Below, piece after piece: positions 43,519 to 50,800 of a stretch of DNA of 64,000 bases. Both the position numbers and the translations under genes were made by a program. The DNA lies in NCBI GenBank assembly GCA_964351395.1, contig CAYGOF010000004.1, positions 248,001-312,000 on the forward strand, read 5' to 3'. Positions within the stretch are counted from its first letter, which is position 1. Each line of letters opens with the position of its first letter. The stretch comes from Imperialibacter sp964351395 (GTDB lineage: Bacteria; Bacteroidota; Bacteroidia; Cytophagales; Cyclobacteriaceae). The notes under the pieces were generated by a model that was not told the origin of the DNA, ran no database searches, and saw nothing but the letters and a program-made list of their open reading frames with translations.

Positions 43519-43680
43519 CTTCTCTTATTCCACTTCTCTGCGTCTCCGCNNNNNNNNNNNNNNNNNNNNNNNNNNNNNNNNNNNNNNNNNNNNNNNNNNN
43601 NNNNNNNNNNNNNNNNNNNNNNNNNNNNNNNNNNNNNNNNNNNNNNNNNCTTCTCTTATTCCACTTCTCTGCGTCTCCGC
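43519..43680. repeat. 31-bp direct repeat on both sides of the gap
   Basis: The 31 bp at 43519-43549 immediately before the Ns are identical to the 31 bp at 43650-43680 immediately after them. The unit starts CTTCTCTTATTCCACTTCTC. This identity is what would stop an assembler at a tandem array. Confidence 0.9.
43550..43649. other. Assembly gap (100 N)
   Basis: Exactly 100 ambiguous bases, the conventional placeholder for a gap of unknown size. The surrounding sequence is repetitive. Confidence 0.99.
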
Positions 43681-43796
43681 GCCTCTTCGACAAACAAACT
43701 CTTTAACTTCCGAGAGAAATTAACCGGCTCTAAAAATCCAAGTTGTTTCTTGTACCAACCCATATTATCTTAGCACGCCGTTAGAAAGACTATACA

Positions 43797-44774
43797 ATGA
43801 GAGAGATACAATTCAGAGAAGCCCTTCGTGAGGCGATGAACGAAGAGATGAGAAAAGACCCCAATATATTCCTGATGGGGGAAGAAGTGGCAGAGTACAA
43901 TGGTGCTTATAAAGTAAGTCAGGGTATGCTCGATGAGTTTGGCCCGGAGAGAGTAATTGATACACCGATCGCTGAATTAGGTTTCGCTGGTTTAGGAGTA
44001 GGTGCCGCTATGAACGGTTTGCGACCGATCATCGAATTTATGACCTTCAATTTCTCTTTAGTAGCCATTGACCAAATCATTAACGGCGCTGCCAAAATGA
44101 TGTCGATGTCTGGTGGTCAATTCAATGTGCCGATCGTATTTCGTGGACCTACCGGAAACGCTGGGCAACTAAGCTCACAGCATTCTCAGAACTTTGAAAA
44201 CTGGTTTGCTAATACGCCTGGTCTAAAAGTAGTTGTGCCTTCAAATCCTTATGATGCTAAAGGACTTCTGAAATCTTCAATCCGTGATGATGATCCGGTT
44301 ATTTTTATGGAATCAGAGCTGATGTACGGTGACAAGGGCGAAGTGCCAGAAAGCGAATACCTCATTCCGCTTGGCACAGCCAAGGTAGTGAGGGAAGGAA
44401 ATGATGTAACCATCGTTTCATTTGGCAAAATGATGAAGGTGGCCTTCGAGGCTGCAGATGCGCTTCAGCAAGAAGGTGTATCCGCTGAGGTGATAGATTT
44501 GATGAGCGTTCGTCCGATCGACTACGCAACAGTGGTGAGTTCAGTAAAGAAAACGAATAGATTGGTGGTTGTAGAAGAAGCATGGCCTTTAGCTGCTATC
44601 TCTTCGGAAATCACTTACCATATTCAGCGCTATGCATTCGACTACCTGGATGCACCAGTTAGAAGAGTAACGAACCTTGATGTGCCACTTCCTTATGCGC
44701 CTACATTGATAGAGTTTATTTTGCCAAATGCGAAAAAGACAATTGATGCAGTGAATGCGGTGATGTACAGATAA
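43797..44774 (+). CDS. pdhB: Pyruvate dehydrogenase E1 component subunit beta
   Basis: A 325-residue protein beginning MREIQFREALREAMNEEM. TPP-dependent beta-subunit features are visible: GEEVAEYNGAYKVSQGM, the IAELGFAGLGVGAA stretch, RGPTGNAGQLSSQHSQ near residue 120 and the transketolase C-terminal domain with VEEAWPLAAISSEI. With the alpha subunit it forms E1, decarboxylating pyruvate toward acetyl-CoA. No alpha-subunit, E2 or E3 gene is adjacent, so the complex is split across the genome. A terminator follows. Confidence 0.95.
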   Translation: MREIQFREALREAMNEEMRKDPNIFLMGEEVAEYNGAYKVSQGMLDEFGPERVIDTPIAELGFAGLGVGAAMNGLRPIIEFMTFNFSLVAIDQIINGAAKMMSMSGGQFNVPIVFRGPTGNAGQLSSQHSQNFENWFANTPGLKVVVPSNPYDAKGLLKSSIRDDDPVIFMESELMYGDKGEVPESEYLIPLGTAKVVREGNDVTIVSFGKMMKVAFEAADALQQEGVSAEVIDLMSVRPIDYATVVSSVKKTNRLVVVEEAWPLAAISSEITYHIQRYAFDYLDAPVRRVTNLDVPLPYAPTLIEFILPNAKKTIDAVNAVMYR

Positions 44775-45088
44775 GAAAAACTGTCGGAAATATAAAAGAT
44801 GGAGAAGGCTCGGGGACGGGCCTTTTTTTTATATGATAAGTACTTCTCCTTCTATTGTAGGCTTCTATGATAATAAACCAGAATTAATCGGCTTATGAGA
44901 AAGCATACCGATGGTAATTGGTAATTGTAGAAATTATAGTAGTTTAGAAAAGCTATGCCATCATTGTGTGGTTCGTTGCTTTTCACATTTTTGGTGATGA
45001 TTAAAAGTAGTATCCGGTTGCCCATGGTTTGTATGGTAGTCATTCATTCAACTGAATAAGTTTTCAAACTGAGACCTGGTTCTTGTCT
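44775..45088. other. Intergenic region with a terminator only
   Basis: After the pdhB terminator (44805-44830) the remaining roughly 260 bp are AT-rich, with short reading frames lacking any motif. The promoter of the membrane-protein gene at 45089 should lie here. Confidence 0.5.
44805..44830 (+). terminator. Intrinsic terminator after pdhB
   Basis: AAGGCTC pairs with GGGCCTT (one G-T pair), followed by eight T residues. Confidence 0.8.
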
Positions 45089-45844
45089 ATGAAAGCTCCA
45101 AAAGTTCATAATAATAAAGATCGGCTTTTTTATCCGGCGCTCGCCGTCCTGATCAGCGCAACTGGATTTGCAGGGTTCACTTTCACTTATTTTGGCCCTA
45201 TCATTAGCGGATCGTATCCATCTTCCGGGATGATACTTCACATCCATGGTTGGTCCTTTTTTCTTTGGTACCTGTTGTTTCCTATTCAGGCAATAATGAT
45301 AGCCCTCGGAAAGTATAGGCTCCATATGAGTTTAGGTAAAATCAGCCTTTTTTTGGTTGTTCTGATGGCCCTGACCGGTGTTTTTGTGCTTACGAAACGT
45401 GTGGAAGACGCAGTGAATAATGGGAAGCCGGAAACCTGGCTCCTCTATGGGCCGTTGATTCTTTCTAATTTAGTGCTTTTCGTTGCGTTCTATGTTGCTG
45501 GTATTTACATGGCAATAAAGAAGCGCCTTCAATCCCATAAACGCTTGATTATCGTCGCCAGCTCAATAGGGCTAGGCGCTGGATTCTTTCGACTAATACT
45601 TTTCCTGAGTGGTTTCAATCCCATGTCCTTGCCGGTTGGAGTGATAAGTTGTAGTGTTTTCATCATAATCGCTATTATTTATGACCGGATAACAAACAAG
45701 TTTGTTCACCCTGTCTACTGGATAGGTCTAATAGGGATGCTGGTGGTGGAGGTGTCATTATTACCGCAAGTGAACGGTGATTTGATCGCATGGATGAATG
45801 GAGGACTGGCAGTGATTGGGGGGTACCTAAGTGTGTTTTTTTAG
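45089..45844 (+). CDS. Conserved multi-pass membrane protein of unknown function
   Basis: About 251 residues from the ATG at 45089. Roughly seven hydrophobic helices are visible. The second begins with LHIHGWSFFLWYLLFPIQ, and the loop after the third has KYRLHMSLGKIS. Conserved His residues next to such helices resemble small families of predicted heme- or metal-associated inner-membrane proteins (H-x-x-G-W and H-x-x-L-G patterns), but I cannot name the family with confidence. It appears monocistronic. Confidence 0.75.
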   Translation: MKAPKVHNNKDRLFYPALAVLISATGFAGFTFTYFGPIISGSYPSSGMILHIHGWSFFLWYLLFPIQAIMIALGKYRLHMSLGKISLFLVVLMALTGVFVLTKRVEDAVNNGKPETWLLYGPLILSNLVLFVAFYVAGIYMAIKKRLQSHKRLIIVASSIGLGAGFFRLILFLSGFNPMSLPVGVISCSVFIIIAIIYDRITNKFVHPVYWIGLIGMLVVEVSLLPQVNGDLIAWMNGGLAVIGGYLSVFF

Positions 45845-45968
45845 CTAAACCTATCGGTTATTCAGTTTTCTGTATGTAAAATGGGTTAAGTAATTCGAGA
45901 AAAAGAAATAATCAGGAATACTTAAACTGACATTCAATTGCATTCAAACTGCATTTAAAGTCAACCAG

Positions 45969-46154
45969 ATGAAATACGAAAAATTAATCATGGGGATAGT
46001 ATCCATAATGGTCATAACTGGTGCCATTATGCGAATTTTCCACTTACCTTTTGCTTCGACTATTTTGGGGATCGGATTCGTGGGAGGATTTGCGTTTCAA
46101 TTTTGGTTGGTAACTCAGCTTAAGAAAAAAATCAAGGAGCTAGAGGGAAGATGA
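45969..46154 (+). CDS. Small GldL-like membrane protein
   Basis: A 61-residue protein with two hydrophobic helices: KLIMGIVSIMVITGAIMRIFHLP and a following ILGIGFVGGFAF. It ends in a basic/acidic tail (KKKIKELEGR). The pattern with I-x-H-x-P between helices resembles the membrane part of gliding motility protein GldL, but at 61 residues it lacks the long cytoplasmic coiled coil. Small paralogues of this sort occur in Bacteroidota with no known function. Its end overlaps by 4 bp a longer, unsupported extension of the next frame. Confidence 0.6.
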   Translation: MKYEKLIMGIVSIMVITGAIMRIFHLPFASTILGIGFVGGFAFQFWLVTQLKKKIKELEGR

Positions 46155-46288
46155 ACCCTATCGGCATTTGTTCCCAGTCTACCAGAATCCTTTTTGTGCC
46201 TACTATTGTTCAAGTTATAGCAGGGTGTAGGCTATTGATTTCATTTTATATTGGTAGATTGTTCTATTGCAAAGTTCAATTTTGTGGC

Positions 46289-46714
46289 ATGAAAAAATAT
46301 TTATTTGTAGTCTTTCTGGCAACCTTTGCCTCTCCTTCCTTCTCTCAGGAAGCATTCACAGATGATCAAGGCTATGAGTATTTTGAGTTGCCGGATGGCG
46401 ACACTACTATCTTGATGAAGAAATATTTCTTTGTCTCGCTTAATTCGGGACCCACAAAAAGTCAGACCAAGGAGGAGGCAGCAAAAATTCAGCAAGCGCA
46501 CCTGGCCCATATAGCCTGGATGGGAAAACAGGGCTATGTTGACCTGGCGGGTCCTGTAGAATCTGAAGACGAATTCCGGGGTATACTTGTATTTAATGTG
46601 CCCACTATTGAAAAAGTACAGGAATTGGTCGCGATGGATCCGGCCGTAAAAGCAGGGAGGTTGGTGATGAAGGTTTACCCCTGGTGGTGCGCCAAGGGAG
46701 CTCAGTTAAAGTAA
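46289..46714 (+). CDS. Exported YciI-like domain protein
   Basis: About 141 residues from the ATG at 46289, chosen because it gives a signal peptide (MKKYLFVVFLATFASPSFSQ). The mature part has KYFFVSLNSGPTKSQTKEEAAKIQQAHLAHIAWM, the alpha/beta core of YCII-related proteins. VDLAGPVESEDEFRGILVF and VAMDPAVKAGRLVMKVYPWW complete the fold. The His residues in this type of domain line a small cavity; some relatives cleave chlorinated or other small molecules. An exported version is unusual. It is followed by a bidirectional terminator. Confidence 0.8.
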   Translation: MKKYLFVVFLATFASPSFSQEAFTDDQGYEYFELPDGDTTILMKKYFFVSLNSGPTKSQTKEEAAKIQQAHLAHIAWMGKQGYVDLAGPVESEDEFRGILVFNVPTIEKVQELVAMDPAVKAGRLVMKVYPWWCAKGAQLK

Positions 46715-46734
46715 AGCAGACAAAATGCCATAAA

Positions 46735-46757
46735 AAAAGCCCTGTCGAAGGGCTTTT
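46735..46757. terminator. Bidirectional intrinsic terminator
   Basis: AAAAGCCCT pairs with AGGGCTTTT, with A and T tracts on both sides. It separates the convergent YciI-like and ffh genes. Confidence 0.8.
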
Positions 46758-46776
46758 AGATTTTCTGAATAGAGTA

Positions 46777-48102
46777 TTAGCGCCGCATCATATTACCAAG
46801 TGCCGCCTTCGCGCCACCCATTTTGTTCATGGTTTTCATCATTTTGCGCATTTGCTCAAACTGTTTCATTAGGTTGTTCACTTCCTGAATACTGGTGCCG
46901 CTACCTTTGGCGATCCTTTGCCTGCGACTACCGCTAATAATGTCCGGATTCTCTCTTTCTTTTGGTGTCATCGACTTAATGATCGCTTCAATGGGCTTGA
47001 ACGAATCATCATCAACATCCACATCCTTTAGTGCTTTTCCCATACCAGGAATCATGCCCATCAGGTCCTTGATATTGCCCATTTTCTTGATCTGGTCGAT
47101 CTGAGACAGAAAGTCGTCAAAGCCAAACTGGTTCTTTCTAATTTTCTTATTGATTCTTTCAGCTTCCTGCTGATCGAAGGCTTCCTGGGCTTTTTCTACC
47201 AAAGAAACCACGTCGCCCATACCAAGGATTCTCTGCGCCATCCTGTCAGGGTGGAACAGGTCGATGGCGTCCATTTTCTCACCCGTAGAAATGAACTTGA
47301 TGGGCTTATCGACAACTGCTTTAATAGATAGTGCCGCACCACCGCGGGTATCACCGTCTAACTTGGTAAGGACTACCCCGTCGAAGTTGAGTCGTTCGTT
47401 AAAAGTACGGGCAGTGTTTACTGCATCCTGGCCCGTCATGGAGTCAACAACGAATAGTGTTTCGGTAGGCTTTAGCGACTTTTTCAGGCTTTCAATTTCC
47501 TGCATCATCTGCTCATCTACCGCCAATCGACCCGCTGTATCGACGATGACTATTTTCTTGCCTGTCTTTTTTGCCTGGGCAATACCATTCTGGGCAATTT
47601 GCAGGGCATTCTTGTTTTCTGGCTCAGCATATACCTCTACGCCTACTTGCTCACCTAATACTTTCAACTGGTCGATGGCGGCAGGGCGGTAAATGTCGCA
47701 GGCAATGAGCAATACCTGGCGACCTTGCTTTTTTAGTCTATTAGCGAGCTTTCCGGTAAATGTCGTTTTACCAGAGCCCTGGAGACCAGAAATAAGCACT
47801 ACGGCAGGGTCACCGGTGATGCTGATATCGGTTTGGGAGCCGCCCATGAGCATGGTGAGCTCCTCGTGTACAATTTTGGTAAGTAATTGACCAGGAGATA
47901 CCGCGATGAGTACGTCGCGACCCATGGCTTTTTCCTTGATGGAGTCAGTAACGTCTTTGGCTACTTTATAGTTTACGTCAGCTTCTACCAACGCACGACG
48001 AATCTCTTTGATCGTGCTGGCTACGTTTATTTCTGAAATTTTGCCCTGACCTTTTAGGGTCTTGATGGCCCGGTCGAGCTTTACACTTAAACTATCGAAC
48101 AT
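46777..48102 (-). CDS. ffh: Signal recognition particle protein
   Basis: A 441-residue SRP54. The N domain is followed by the G domain with GLQGSGKTTFTGKLA near residue 107, DTAGRLAVDEQ near 190 and TKLDGDTRGGAAL near 245. The C-terminal M domain is rich in Met (QMRKMMKTMNKMGG). It binds signal sequences and 4.5S RNA and docks ribosomes with FtsY at the inner membrane. A promoter box TATCTTTG lies about 23 bp before the start. Confidence 0.97.
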   Translation of the reverse strand: MFDSLSVKLDRAIKTLKGQGKISEINVASTIKEIRRALVEADVNYKVAKDVTDSIKEKAMGRDVLIAVSPGQLLTKIVHEELTMLMGGSQTDISITGDPAVVLISGLQGSGKTTFTGKLANRLKKQGRQVLLIACDIYRPAAIDQLKVLGEQVGVEVYAEPENKNALQIAQNGIAQAKKTGKKIVIVDTAGRLAVDEQMMQEIESLKKSLKPTETLFVVDSMTGQDAVNTARTFNERLNFDGVVLTKLDGDTRGGAALSIKAVVDKPIKFISTGEKMDAIDLFHPDRMAQRILGMGDVVSLVEKAQEAFDQQEAERINKKIRKNQFGFDDFLSQIDQIKKMGNIKDLMGMIPGMGKALKDVDVDDDSFKPIEAIIKSMTPKERENPDIISGSRRQRIAKGSGTSIQEVNNLMKQFEQMRKMMKTMNKMGGAKAALGNMMRR

Positions 48103-48124
48103 GCTTCAAATCTATTTTAGGCTG

Positions 48125-48132
48125 CAAAGATA
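48125..48132 (-). promoter_or_regulatory. -7 promoter box TATCTTTG of ffh
   Basis: TATCTTTG followed by CA lies 22 bp from the ffh ATG (48100-48102), predicting a leader of about 17 bases. Confidence 0.6.
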
Positions 48133-48212
48133 GGACAAAGTGACGAAGTGTGCATGAAATCATTTGGATAAGTGTCGAAGCATTGTGTGCGAGATTTGTC
48201 AATTTTTCAGGC

Positions 48213-49475
48213 TTACAATGACATCGCATGATCGGCTGGCACGTTTTGACCCGACCATATTTTCTTTGAGGTCCAGTCGATGGCGGGACCTGACCAAAAA
48301 ACATTCGAAGGTGGTAAGCCCAGAGGGAGATAGGCCATAGAGCAAAGATACAGGCTACCTGTAGAGATGTAACTTTCTGCGATCTCAGGCTGATGCCCGC
48401 AAAAGCCAATTGTCAGCCAACCATTTTTGTCGAAGGTTCCTTCGGCTCCCATGATCCTGTTCATCGAAGTAGTAAGGGCCGATCGTATACTTGCCGGTGA
48501 GATACCATCACTTAGTCTTTCCATCAAAGCCACCTGTGCGAGCAGTTGAAAAGCTCCAATCCGATAGGGCAATGACCTCCCAATAGGAGGGAAAGTACCG
48601 TCTGGCATAATAAGTCTCTCCTGAATAGCGGCATACCGTTGGGCTATCTTCAAAAACTTGTCGTAGGTTTTCTGGAAGTATTGATCGTTTCTTTTATCGA
48701 AAGGAATCATTGTTGCTGTAATGTCCAAAAGAAATGGCTGGATCACATAGCTGTTGTAGTAATCCCAATGAAAGTCTTTGCCATCACCAAACACGCCGTC
48801 GCCTTTGTACCAATCTTCCATTTGCCGCACAGCTAGCTCTATGCGTACCGCATCGCCTTCGTTGTAGAATTTAGCCAGGGCTGCTTCCACCATGGCACTG
48901 AAAAGTATCCAATTGCTATGGTAGGGTCTGATTACTCTACTGGAAATGAAGGCATTTTTTAAGTTGAGTTTCGTTGCATCGTCGAGTTTTCCCCATAATT
49001 CTTCCGGAGCTCTTAGTAACGCATGCGCCAGAAATGCCGCATCCACCAAAGGCTGAGCATTTTCAGTGAAGTTCATGAAGTCAGGAGAAGAGGGGTCCAC
49101 ACCCTTGCTGATAGAGGTGCGGGCGAGGGCCGCATATTTTTTACGCAAGGCTTCTTCTTGCCCATTCAGGCTAGTTGATCCCAACCAGGGAGCCATGCCA
49201 GAAAGAAGTCGCCCAAACGCTTCCAGGTAGGTTACTGTTCTACGGGATGCCTCCTGGCCTTCTTTGCACTCTACGGGCATGTTTTGTTTCAAAGTACCTG
49301 CCGCGAGGTTGGTCAGCACCGGGTCGGCTATTTTTACTAACATTTGCACCCAAGTATTCCTGTCATCAGCCGCCATTGTTGCTTTATTGTCCGAAAAGGC
49401 CGACAGTGAAGTGGGAGCTAGCATACCTAAGGCACCTACACCAGCTGCGTTTTTTACGAAGTGTCTTCTTTCCAT
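48213..49475 (-). CDS. DUF2264 family protein, exported
   Basis: About 420 residues from the ATG at 49473-49475, chosen because it gives a Tat-like signal (MERRHFVKNAAGVGALGM). A longer frame would prepend 15 residues that are not part of a signal. The DUF2264 body contains RTVTYLEAFGRLLSGMAPWL and FHWDYYNSYVIQPFLLDI, with helical repeats of the alpha/alpha-barrel type. DUF2264 proteins are often linked to polysaccharide lyase or hydrolase loci, which suggests activity on uronates or other sugars, but none are adjacent here. Confidence 0.85.
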   Translation of the reverse strand: MERRHFVKNAAGVGALGMLAPTSLSAFSDNKATMAADDRNTWVQMLVKIADPVLTNLAAGTLKQNMPVECKEGQEASRRTVTYLEAFGRLLSGMAPWLGSTSLNGQEEALRKKYAALARTSISKGVDPSSPDFMNFTENAQPLVDAAFLAHALLRAPEELWGKLDDATKLNLKNAFISSRVIRPYHSNWILFSAMVEAALAKFYNEGDAVRIELAVRQMEDWYKGDGVFGDGKDFHWDYYNSYVIQPFLLDITATMIPFDKRNDQYFQKTYDKFLKIAQRYAAIQERLIMPDGTFPPIGRSLPYRIGAFQLLAQVALMERLSDGISPASIRSALTTSMNRIMGAEGTFDKNGWLTIGFCGHQPEIAESYISTGSLYLCSMAYLPLGLPPSNVFWSGPAIDWTSKKIWSGQNVPADHAMSL

Positions 49476-49597
49476 TTTTATAGTTAGTAGAAATTGGCTG
49501 AAAACACAAACGTCCGGCATTTTTCAATGTTGGACGCTGTGCTAATTTGTATTGATAACTGTATTTTGTTTTGCTCCACTGTCAGGCCACCGACCAA

Positions 49598-50524
49598 TTA
49601 TTTTTCTGATGTGTCCGATAATAAATGCCCCAGCGCCTCAATCAGCTTATCAGAAATGACTGAATCTCCTTTGTTATCACTAAAGAAAGGCTGTATCTCT
49701 TTTACATAGTTTTCGAAGCCTTCGAAGTCTCGATTTTCTATAACGGAGAGAAGTATTTCAGCTTCCTTCATAAACAACTGGGTAACTTCTTTTACAAAAG
49801 GATTGAAGATTTGAATTTCGGCGTAAAGTCGTGGATTTTGCAACACATACCGGGTATAAAACAACAAGAAGATACGATAGGTTGGGGAAGAGAGGCTCTT
49901 GATGAATTCGAGGTCTGCACCCATGTGTGCCAGCGTTTTTGCGCTGACAAATACGTTAAAGTGGTTCAATCCCTGTATCAGCCCCATGAGGCGATCGTGT
50001 TCATCATAAGTGATGTCTTGCACTAAAGCCCCTTCGTTTGAAAAGAGTGTTTTCCAGAATTGTTCTTCATCCGGACTTACATTCACAGCATAGTTGAAAA
50101 TGACTACCTGGCCTTCAACATTCTTCACTGAAGGTGCAAACATTGGGTGGATGGAAATGTATTTCGTCGAGATGCTCCGTTGTTCCTTCGACAGTTGTAT
50201 ATAGGCGGATACAACACCTGATTTCACACTGCAAACATCAATCAGAAGTTTGCCATCCAACATTGGGTATACTTCCCGCAGCACTTCTTCCATCCTTGAA
50301 ATGGGAACTGCTAAGATTATGACATCAGAAGCTGCTACAAGTTCGATGTTGGAAGCATATTGACTTGAATCGTCATGGGAAGTGAACGAAACCTGAAACC
50401 CGTGGATCGACAAAAAGCCCATAAGCCACTTGCCCATTCCCTGGCTACCTCCTATAACTCCTATTCGTTGCGAATGATCGATTTTCATATTTTTGCGAGC
50501 GTCGCCGAATGAATTGAACGGCAT
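49598..50524 (-). CDS. tyrA: Prephenate dehydrogenase-type protein
   Basis: A 308-residue protein with an NAD-binding loop GVIGGSQGMGKWLMGFL at about residues 21-37. A short N-terminal extension precedes it; a second ATG at 50486-50488 would give a 12-residue shorter protein that may be the true start. The catalytic region ISIHPMFAPSVKNVEGQ is near residue 130, and an all-helical dimerisation domain follows. It converts prephenate to 4-hydroxyphenylpyruvate for tyrosine synthesis. No chorismate mutase domain is fused. It stands alone. Confidence 0.85.
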   Translation of the reverse strand: MPFNSFGDARKNMKIDHSQRIGVIGGSQGMGKWLMGFLSIHGFQVSFTSHDDSSQYASNIELVAASDVIILAVPISRMEEVLREVYPMLDGKLLIDVCSVKSGVVSAYIQLSKEQRSISTKYISIHPMFAPSVKNVEGQVVIFNYAVNVSPDEEQFWKTLFSNEGALVQDITYDEHDRLMGLIQGLNHFNVFVSAKTLAHMGADLEFIKSLSSPTYRIFLLFYTRYVLQNPRLYAEIQIFNPFVKEVTQLFMKEAEILLSVIENRDFEGFENYVKEIQPFFSDNKGDSVISDKLIEALGHLLSDTSEK

Positions 50525-50710
50525 CTTTTCTTCTAAAAGTCTGCTAAATACATAATTTTATCTTTTCGAACCTCCCAAATGAGTCAATTTAATCCCTCAG
50601 TTGGTTCCTAAATCGATATTGAAATTATATTATTGCCGATTGATACTTTAGTTAAGCAAAGAAAGCTACCAGAAACCTCTTGAGCGATGGGAGCCGCTTG
50701 AGCTACAGCC

Positions 50711-50785
50711 TGATTGTTCCGACTTAGGTGATTGTTCAGACGTTTTTTGGTAACTTTTGCCGTGTAGTTTCAGCATTAGCTGAAA
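50711..50785. promoter_or_regulatory. Direct repeat and hairpin upstream of the YfhO gene
   Basis: TGATTGTTC occurs at 50711-50719 and 50729-50737. TTTCAGC-ATTA-GCTGAAA (50768-50785) is a perfect 7-bp-stem hairpin ending 15 bp before the YfhO start codon. Both are candidate control sites; the hairpin could affect translation. Confidence 0.35.
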
Positions 50786-50800
50786 AATAAATGAAGCACT

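Larger units (their letters stand above)
43440..43685 (-). repeat. Right array of CGCAGAGA-type repeats, interrupted by an assembly gap
   Basis: On the minus strand it reads as units of GCGGAGGCGCAGAGACGCAGAGAAG with variable spacers, opposite in direction to the left array at 42660-42785. At least three blocks are visible before the gap and one after it. The true copy number is unknown because 100 Ns lie inside it. Confidence 0.85.
43256..43796. other. Spacer between the GxxExxY gene and pdhB
   Basis: It comprises an AT-rich upstream region of the GxxExxY gene (43256-43437, its presumed promoter), the right-hand repeat array with the 100-N assembly gap, and a short tail. A TATCTTAG box near 43765 could be the pdhB promoter. 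No gene is visible. Confidence 0.6.

Noticed and set aside
42660..43685. CRISPR array
   Set aside because: Units are irregular, lack unique spacers of constant length, and no cas genes are present. The flanking gene is a GxxExxY protein.
43390..43773. Frames running through the assembly gap and repeats
   Set aside because: They consist of translated repeats and Ns, so the coding potential is meaningless.
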